Source of the DNA: Treponema sp. | Lineage (GTDB): Bacteria > Spirochaetota > Spirochaetia > Treponematales > Treponemataceae | Direction of reading: 5' to 3' | Length of the DNA stretch: 64,000 nucleotides | Assembly: GCA_017484285.1 (NCBI GenBank) | Contig: JAFUTH010000003.1 | Span: forward strand, 186,001-250,000 | Program-made: the position numbers and the translations under genes | Notes under the pieces: model-generated | Seen by the model: only the letters and a program-made list of their open reading frames with translations | Database searches by the model: none | Told to the model about the DNA's origin: nothing | Part shown: piece after piece, positions 59,573 through 64,000 of the stretch | Layout of the letters: every line of letters starts with the position of its first letter | How positions within the stretch are numbered: the first letter of the stretch is position 1

Positions 59573-61144
59573 TTAGTTTGTCAAATCCAAGTCGCTTACT
59601 TTTATCCTTGCGATACACGCAATTCCATAAGTATTCCAATATCTCTCGCTTCTAAAACCATAACTAACAGCCTTGAAATCTGAATTTGACTTCTGCGCGG
59701 CTTTATAATCTGCTTCTGTATCACCTATAAAACAATCAACTTTATACTTTTTTAGTTCCGCTGCTTTTAGTGCCGGTGTATCAGTACATGTATCTACTAC
59801 AGATATGCCCGCAAAATAGTGCGCAATGCCTAGCTGTTTTATCTGCCTGTAGGCATTTTCTTTATTGCTCCTTGCCGTTATAAGGAACAGGTCATTTTCC
59901 ATGCACAACCTCTTCAAAACATCAAGTGTATCTGAATAAAGAAAATCAGCGGACAGATAGTCGGCATTCTCAATTAAAGAAACCCACTCAGCATTTACCT
60001 TCTTTGCAACATCTTCTGCAATGCCTTTTGACAAGAGCCAGTCTATATTATTATGACCATCAGCTTTATAAGTAACTAGGTCTGAAGTGTCCAAATTAAT
60101 TCCATGCTTTTTTAGGACATCACGCATTACAATTTCATGGCGTTTTCTTGAATCAAGTAGCGTTCCATCCAAATCAAAAGCAATCCGTTTTTTTACAACT
60201 TTTGTTACGCTGTCTTCATAATGGCGGACTACATATTGCTCAGGGATTTCGTTAGTTACAGAAGCAACGATTGTTTTTTCATCGCTTCCTAGCATTATGT
60301 GTGCAAGAGCGGAAACTTCATCCCAGCCGGCAGCATACGACAGGCTCATTCCGCCAGCGGTGCGCAAATTTAGATCCGTGCAGACATATTCACCATACTG
60401 ATTTTTCATGAACTGCATATTAAAAATATGCGGAAGTTCTGCGTTTTCAGCCAGCTTATATGCATATTGCTCTAATTCTTTATCTTGAAAAATTTTAGTC
60501 TTTGTGCACACCCCAGATTTACTTGCTATGCGCTCCCGCATAACAGAATAGATTTTGCCGTCATACAAAAAACATTCGAGCGTATATTCCGGCTCATAAC
60601 AAAGTTCCTGAATAATTTTATCTTTAAAATCTGCGTCAGAGTTTTTTATCTCCGCTCCTGTCACCTTATAAGTTCCTGCAGAGCCAACACCATGCACAGG
60701 TTTTACAAAATAAGCTACGCGATCTTCTACATTTTCTTTTGTAAATCTTTTAGGAATAGGTATTCCTACAGATTCTAAAAATCTATTTGTAGTTTCTTTA
60801 TCATGGTAAAAATTAAGCTTGCTACTTATAGCAAAGGACCTTACACCTATTTTCTGCAAATCAGCATTGTCACATGAAAACAAGAACTGGTCGCTGTCAA
60901 AACTTGGCAGGATAAAGTCAACCTTTTCTTTTTTGCAGATGGCTAGAACAAACGAATAATAACTTTCCTCAGCAGAAAACGGCGACTGATAAAATTCATC
61001 AAGGTATTTGCCAGTTGGAATAAGGTGACGTTTGTTTATATCAGAACCGATGATGTAAAAATCATCCGCAAACTTTTCCTTTAATATCCTTGCAATATGG
61101 AAGCATGCGTTTGTTCCGCAAGAAAGAAGAAGCAGTCTTTTCAT
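59573..61144 (-). CDS. ATP-grasp ligase fused to a HAD phosphatase
   Basis: The protein has 523 residues from the ATG at 61142-61144, overlapping the stop of the fdtC-like gene (ATGA). The N-terminal part (about 1-325) is a CarB/PylC-like ATP-grasp protein: [51 protein letters not shown] (ATP-binding loop), [16 protein letters not shown] (metal-binding region). The C-terminal part (about 328-523) is a HAD phosphatase: [49 protein letters not shown]-grasp enzymes join a carboxylate to an amine or thiol through an acyl phosphate. The fusion suggests an amidated or peptidylated sugar or precursor. Its product is unknown. Confidence 0.82.
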   Translation of the reverse strand: MKRLLLLSCGTNACFHIARILKEKFADDFYIIGSDINKRHLIPTGKYLDEFYQSPFSAEESYYSFVLAICKKEKVDFILPSFDSDQFLFSCDNADLQKIGVRSFAISSKLNFYHDKETTNRFLESVGIPIPKRFTKENVEDRVAYFVKPVHGVGSAGTYKVTGAEIKNSDADFKDKIIQELCYEPEYTLECFLYDGKIYSVMRERIASKSGVCTKTKIFQDKELEQYAYKLAENAELPHIFNMQFMKNQYGEYVCTDLNLRTAGGMSLSYAAGWDEVSALAHIMLGSDEKTIVASVTNEIPEQYVVRHYEDSVTKVVKKRIAFDLDGTLLDSRKRHEIVMRDVLKKHGINLDTSDLVTYKADGHNNIDWLLSKGIAEDVAKKVNAEWVSLIENADYLSADFLYSDTLDVLKRLCMENDLFLITARSNKENAYRQIKQLGIAHYFAGISVVDTCTDTPALKAAELKKYKVDCFIGDTEADYKAAQKSNSDFKAVSYGFRSERYWNTYGIACIARIKVSDLDLTN

Positions 61145-61665
61145 GCGGCAACTCCCTTTCCATAACAAAAGAAGGAAGGCTTGGTAAAAACTACTCTACA
61201 GTTGTACCCCCCCCCCGAACTTTTCTTTATACCCCGGGCGGGATTTCCAACCCAAACTTCCCCTGCAGGAACGTCTTTTGTTACCACGCTTCCGGCTCCT
61301 ATCATTGCATTCTCACCAATCGTTATTCCACACAAAATCGTAGCATTTGCACCGATGCTTGCCCCTTTTTTGATTACAGTGCGTTTAAGTTCCCAGTCAG
61401 GATTTTTTGAGCGTGGGAACAGGTCATTCGTAAAAGTGGCATTCGGTCCAATGAACACATCATCTTCGATGGTAATGCCGTCCCAAAGCTGCACGCCGCT
61501 TTTTACGGTTACATTGTTTCCAATTATAACATCATTTTCTATAAGCACATTTGCACAGATATTACAGTTCTCACCTATTTTAGCTTCTGGAAAAACTACA
61601 CAGAACTGCCAGATGTTTGTGCTTTGCGGAAGTGCAGCTTTGCAGTCGGAAAGGGGATGAATCAT
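61141..61665 (-). CDS. fdtC: Hexapeptide-repeat sugar N-acetyltransferase (FdtC-type) with G10 tract
   Basis: The protein has 174 residues: left-handed beta-helix from about 20 to 145, with repeats [20 protein letters not shown] and [20 protein letters not shown], and the end motif [12 protein letters not shown]. It would N-acetylate dTDP-3-amino-3,6-dideoxyhexose. Directly after the normal end of the fold a run of ten G encodes Gly-Gly-Gly followed by a 21-residue tail ending CYGKGVAA, whose stop overlaps the next ATG. One base more or fewer would end the protein within about six codons and break that coupling. The gene overlaps fdtA by 4 bases. Confidence 0.85.
   Translation of the reverse strand: MIHPLSDCKAALPQSTNIWQFCVVFPEAKIGENCNICANVLIENDVIIGNNVTVKSGVQLWDGITIEDDVFIGPNATFTNDLFPRSKNPDWELKRTVIKKGASIGANATILCGITIGENAMIGAGSVVTKDVPAGEVWVGNPARGIKKSSGGGYNCRVVFTKPSFFCYGKGVAA
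61207..61216. repeat. G10/C10 homopolymer tract (candidate phase-variation switch)
   Basis: Ten consecutive C on the plus strand, hence ten G in the coding strand of the fdtC-like gene. Such tracts change length by slipped-strand mispairing at high rate in spirochaetes and other host-associated bacteria. Confidence 0.85.
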
Positions 61666-62066
61666 TTATCCACCTTCAAACTCTTCAAAAAATCATCATA
61701 ATTTCTGATGTACTCTTTTTCATCATAGTACTCGCTGGCAAGCACCACGAGTTTGCAGCCGTAGGAAAAATCGTGCATCTCGCGCCACATGTTCTTGCCG
61801 ATGTACAAGCCAACGTCAGGGCGGTTCAAAAGCACCTGCTCGCGCTTCTCGCCGTCGTCAAGGATAAAGCGGCACGCGCCGTCCATGGCAATGATAATCT
61901 GCTCCAGTTCCTTGTGGGCATGGAACCCCCGCGCCTCATTCGGGAGTGTGTCGAACATGTAATAAATGCGCTTGATTTCAAACGGCACGTTGTGCAAGCC
62001 TTCGAGCGAGATGAGCTTGCCCCGGCGGTCGCCGTGAACCTGCATATCAATGAGTCTGTAATTCAA
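61662..62066 (-). CDS. fdtA: dTDP-4-keto-6-deoxy-glucose 3,4-ketoisomerase (FdtA/QdtA-type)
   Basis: Cupin-fold isomerase that moves the keto group from C4 to C3. The 134-residue protein has [40 protein letters not shown] and [20 protein letters not shown], with the His pair in GFHAHK in the place of the catalytic residues of FdtA/WxcM. It cannot be told from sequence whether the product has galacto (Fdt) or gluco (Qdt) shape. The start is a TTG at 62064-62066 with AAGGA upstream; an ATG seven codons later is the alternative. First gene of the main polysaccharide operon. Confidence 0.88.
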   Translation of the reverse strand: MNYRLIDMQVHGDRRGKLISLEGLHNVPFEIKRIYYMFDTLPNEARGFHAHKELEQIIIAMDGACRFILDDGEKREQVLLNRPDVGLYIGKNMWREMHDFSYGCKLVVLASEYYDEKEYIRNYDDFLKSLKVDK

Positions 62067-62586
62067 TTTTCTATTCCTTTGCTAGATTTTTATGCAATTT
62101 TTTTTGAGAACACTACCCTGTTAGAAGTAAATTAGCCCCGTATTGTGAATAAAATACTATTATGAATAAACTGATATTTCTGTAGCAAAAAAAAACGTCA
62201 AACAATTTACTCTGTAAAAAGCCATCTAAAAACTTTATTGATGTAGCTACAAAATTGATTATGAAATCGGTTTGGCTTACTTAATAAAGAAATAACGACA
62301 ACACAGCCACCGTATTGCATCTTAAAAAGAATAGAAATGTGATGATAAGGTCAGTCTTTTTAGAAACAAAAAAAAGTGCCCGCATCTACACCCTCTCCCT
62401 TTCTGGCGACTCGCTTTTGCAAAAAATCTCCATACTCGCAGCTATAGCCCGCTGCCACAGGAAAAGAGAATAGACGCTGCACTTATTTACGTGCCCATTC
62501 GCACTCATAAACAGTCACAACTAATGTTCTCTTATTTTACAGTGGGCTTTCTTTTCTGTCAACGTGTTCATATCATGAATAAAAAT
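62067..62586. other. non-coding region upstream of the polysaccharide operon
   Basis: No ORF with credible coding features on either strand. It is AT-rich up to about 62390 and should hold the operon promoter. I see candidate -10 boxes (for example CATAAT on the minus strand near 62150) but no well-spaced -35, so I do not assign one. No tRNA or known riboswitch was recognised. Confidence 0.5.
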
Positions 62587-62718
62587 GTACGCTCCGAAGT
62601 TTGCTCTCCGTACAAAAAGATTTTGCTGAGCGCCGCTCCGTATAATTCTGAGCATACAAAATAATTCTTCCGACCGTACAAAAAGATTCTTCTGCGCGTA
62701 CAAAATAATTTTTCAGAT
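62587..62718. repeat. 22-bp tandem repeat array (about six units)
   Basis: Units begin at 62609, 62631, 62653, 62675 and 62697, exactly 22 bases apart, with a more degenerate one near 62587. Best units are CGTACAAAAAGATTCTTCTG, with CG following, and CGTACAAAATAATTTTTCAG, with AT following; the unit at 62631 keeps only TATAATTCTGAG. Each good unit has an A4-A5 tract in the same place, so A-tracts recur every two helical turns. Confidence 0.75.
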
Positions 62719-62766
62719 GTAGGCGAAAAAAAATGTCGGGCATTATACACCATTTTCTTAATCTCT

Positions 62767-62810
62767 CGTGTTCACGAAGTGGCTGAAATTTCGACCATTT
62801 CATGAACACG
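62767..62810. repeat. 12-bp inverted repeat upstream of the HU-like gene
   Basis: CGTGTTCACGAA (62767-62778) and TTCATGAACACG (62799-62810) pair with one G-U or mismatch, 20 bases apart. Without a U-run it is more likely an operator or RNA hairpin than a terminator. Confidence 0.5.
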
Positions 62811-62884
62811 CAAACGATGTGTCTCTATGGTATTTTTCTTGCGTACCCGGGTAACAACAAAACATGCCATAAGGAGGCAACACT

Positions 62885-63598
62885 ATGTTAAACATCAAAA
62901 CAATGAAAAACCTGCTTGTTTCGGACGAGTCAAAAGACGGTTTCTGCTTTAGAAGTACGTGCTCACAAACGCTCAAACTCGCAAAGCTTGCGGTCGAAAT
63001 GGCTGACTGGAACTCTTCGTTCACAGAGGCGGACTATCTCGGCATGTTCTCTGTAATGGAGAGCATTGTGGTAAAGTATCTTGCGAAAGGCTACATGGTA
63101 GAGCTTCCGTTCGGAACGCTTCGCGCAAACGCCACCGGCACATGCAGCACCATTCAAGACAGTTTTTCTCTGGGAACAGGCAACCATCAGCTCGGATTCT
63201 TGTTCAATGCAAGCGATGCCACTGTCGAAAGCGTAAAGGCAGACCTTGAGTACAAACAGTTTCCGCCCGACTGCACGGGCGAGGCAAAACTGTATCGTGT
63301 GAGCGTCTTGAACGATGATGCAAGCGAGAGTAGCGACTTGAATGTAAGCGCAGGAAAAACGATTCGCTTGCACGGCAGAAACCTCTCCTTTGACATTTCG
63401 GATGAAAATCAGGGTGTGTTCTTGGAAAACGAAAACGGCATTTTCCGTCTTTCAGTCTACAACCGCCGCGGCACAAATGTGGTAGACGTTCCGCTCCCTG
63501 CCTCAATCAGTGCGGGAAGCTACAGCGTGAGCATTGTCACCAAGCCGGGCCTCATCTACTTTACTGCGAACAGTGATTCCGTAGTAACAGTGGTGTAG
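62885..63598 (+). CDS. HU/IHF-like DNA-binding domain protein with Ig-like C-terminal domain
   Basis: The protein has 237 residues. Residues about 10-120 follow the layout of HU-like domains of the HU-HIG/DUF4469 group (FTEADYLGMFSVMESIVVKY, YMVELPFGTLRANATGTC). Residues about 140-237 form an Ig-like beta domain (DLNVSAGKTIRLHGRNLSFD, IFRLSVYNRRGTNVVDVPLP). These proteins are considered nucleoid- or DNA-associated but their role is unknown. A strong AAGGAGG lies before the ATG. It has its own unit, ended by a terminator, next to an array of phased A-tract repeats that may be a binding region. Confidence 0.75.
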   Translation: MLNIKTMKNLLVSDESKDGFCFRSTCSQTLKLAKLAVEMADWNSSFTEADYLGMFSVMESIVVKYLAKGYMVELPFGTLRANATGTCSTIQDSFSLGTGNHQLGFLFNASDATVESVKADLEYKQFPPDCTGEAKLYRVSVLNDDASESSDLNVSAGKTIRLHGRNLSFDISDENQGVFLENENGIFRLSVYNRRGTNVVDVPLPASISAGSYSVSIVTKPGLIYFTANSDSVVTVV

Positions 63599-63604
63599 TC
63601 CATA

Positions 63605-63650
63605 AAAAAGCCGCAAGGATTGTCGGAAAATGCAATTCTTGCGGCTTTTC
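63605..63650. terminator. bidirectional intrinsic terminator
   Basis: AAAAGCCGCAAGGATTG (63606-63622) and CAATTCTTGCGGCTTTT (63633-63649) pair over 17 bp with one G-U. T and A runs flank it on both sides, serving the HU-like gene (+) and the NusG-like gene (-). Confidence 0.92.
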
Positions 63651-63661
63651 GATGTATTCAT

Positions 63662-64000
63662 CTATGATTTTGATTTTTCTTCCACAGCCTCAACTTCTTC
63701 ATAAAGGACATCTATCCGTTTGGAAGTCATTGTAAGCGATGTCGTAATTGTAATCGTCTTTTTTTTGTGATTTATGCGGTATACATAGCCCTCCAGCCCT
63801 TCAAAAAAGCCAGAAATTGCCCTGACTTTCTGGTCTGGCGTAAATTTCACTTTGGCGACACCCCAGTGCTCTCCGTTCCGAATGAACAATTTTAGCTCAT
63901 CAAGGGCAGAGCCGGCAAATTTTGTTGGGTCAGAATTATCCCGTAAAAGTCGTATGAAGCCTTCTACCTTCCGAAGCATTGAAAAAAACTCAGGCGTCAG
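63662..64000 (-). CDS. NusG-like transcription antiterminator, C-terminal part (cut by window edge)
   Basis: About 112 residues are visible, and the frame stays open beyond position 64000, so the N-terminal NGN domain that binds RNA polymerase is outside. The visible KOW domain reads VKFTPDQKVRAISGFFEGLE, GYVYRINHKKKTITITTSL. Low similarity to housekeeping NusG and its place next to a 19-kb polysaccharide operon suggest a specialised paralogue of the RfaH/LoaP/UpxY kind, which helps polymerase through long operons. The partner operon is inferred. Confidence 0.72.
   Translation of the reverse strand: MTPEFFSMLRKVEGFIRLLRDNSDPTKFAGSALDELKLFIRNGEHWGVAKVKFTPDQKVRAISGFFEGLEGYVYRINHKKKTITITTSLTMTSKRIDVLYEEVEAVEEKSKS

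Noticed and set aside
62587..62718. CRISPR array
   Set aside because: The units are directly joined with a constant 22-base period and no unique spacers; there are no cas genes in the window.
62521..62809. Three overlapping minus-strand ORFs of 60 to 78 residues
   Set aside because: They only read through the 22-bp tandem repeats (RKNYFV/SKIFLYG units) in different frames and have no ribosome-binding site.

Overview
The window looks like a piece of a chromosome from a carbohydrate-fermenting, host-associated spirochaete, probably a gut or rumen Treponema. The reasons are the mixture of a diderm envelope (LptF/LptG permeases, outer-membrane barrel, many lipoproteins), a leucine-rich BspA-type lipoprotein, a Liv amino-acid importer, abundant extracellular glycan-degrading lipoproteins and a poly-G contingency tract. 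This is inference from gene content; no rRNA is present to confirm it.

Region 1 (1-24,300) is mostly housekeeping: ruvB (cut by the window edge), ruvA, a SPOR protein, an RluA-type pseudouridine synthase, a transglutaminase-like protein, tRNA-Pro(GGG), secA, a BspA-like LRR lipoprotein with a second lipoprotein and an XRE regulator, a YhcC-type radical SAM protein, a HEAT-repeat protein, tgt, an lptF/lptG-type pair, dut and the livKHMGF importer with a well-formed promoter and a leader terminator. A broken AAA-ATPase/PD-(D/E)XK pseudogene follows at 24,297-25,550.

Region 2 (25,655-41,990) is a beta-1,4-galactan (pectic galactan) utilisation locus, all on the minus strand: a LacI regulator, an ABC sugar importer (binding protein and two permeases), a cytoplasmic GH35 beta-galactosidase, a secreted GH53 galactanase with a C-terminal carbohydrate-binding module, an outer-membrane barrel, small and large lipoproteins and a second, lipid-anchored GH53. 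Two promoters in the locus share the same design: TTGACA, a LacI-type palindrome as the spacer, a -10 box, and a second palindrome about 30 bp downstream. They lie in front of lacI itself and in front of the last lipoprotein gene. No ATPase for the importer is present. Palindromic repeats sit just after the stop codons of lacI, the binding-protein gene and the GH35 gene.

Region 3 (42,242-62,066) is a surface-polysaccharide locus, nearly all minus strand and visibly AT-rich between about 47.5 and 57.7 kb. It holds fdtA/fdtC/fdtB (dTDP-3-acetamido-3,6-dideoxyhexose), gmd/fcl (GDP-L-fucose), a CMP-sugar-type cytidylyltransferase with a DRE-TIM aldolase, a HAD phosphatase and a DUF115/GT42-like protein, four GT2 glycosyltransferases, a Wzy-like polymerase and a Wzx-like flippase. 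Embedded in it are an ATP-grasp/HAD fusion, a GNAT with a small overlapping upstream gene, a three-gene set of unknown small proteins, and a DUF4143 ATPase on the opposite strand. The fdtC-like gene carries a G10 tract, a likely phase-variation switch.

Region 4 (62,067-64,000) holds an 800-base non-coding stretch with a 22-bp tandem repeat array, a HU-like/Ig-like DNA-binding protein, and the C-terminal part of a NusG-like antiterminator that may serve the polysaccharide operon.

Across the whole window there are several families of short palindromic or low-complexity dispersed repeats. They lie between genes, form gene ends and starts, and in one case sit in frame inside a radical SAM gene.
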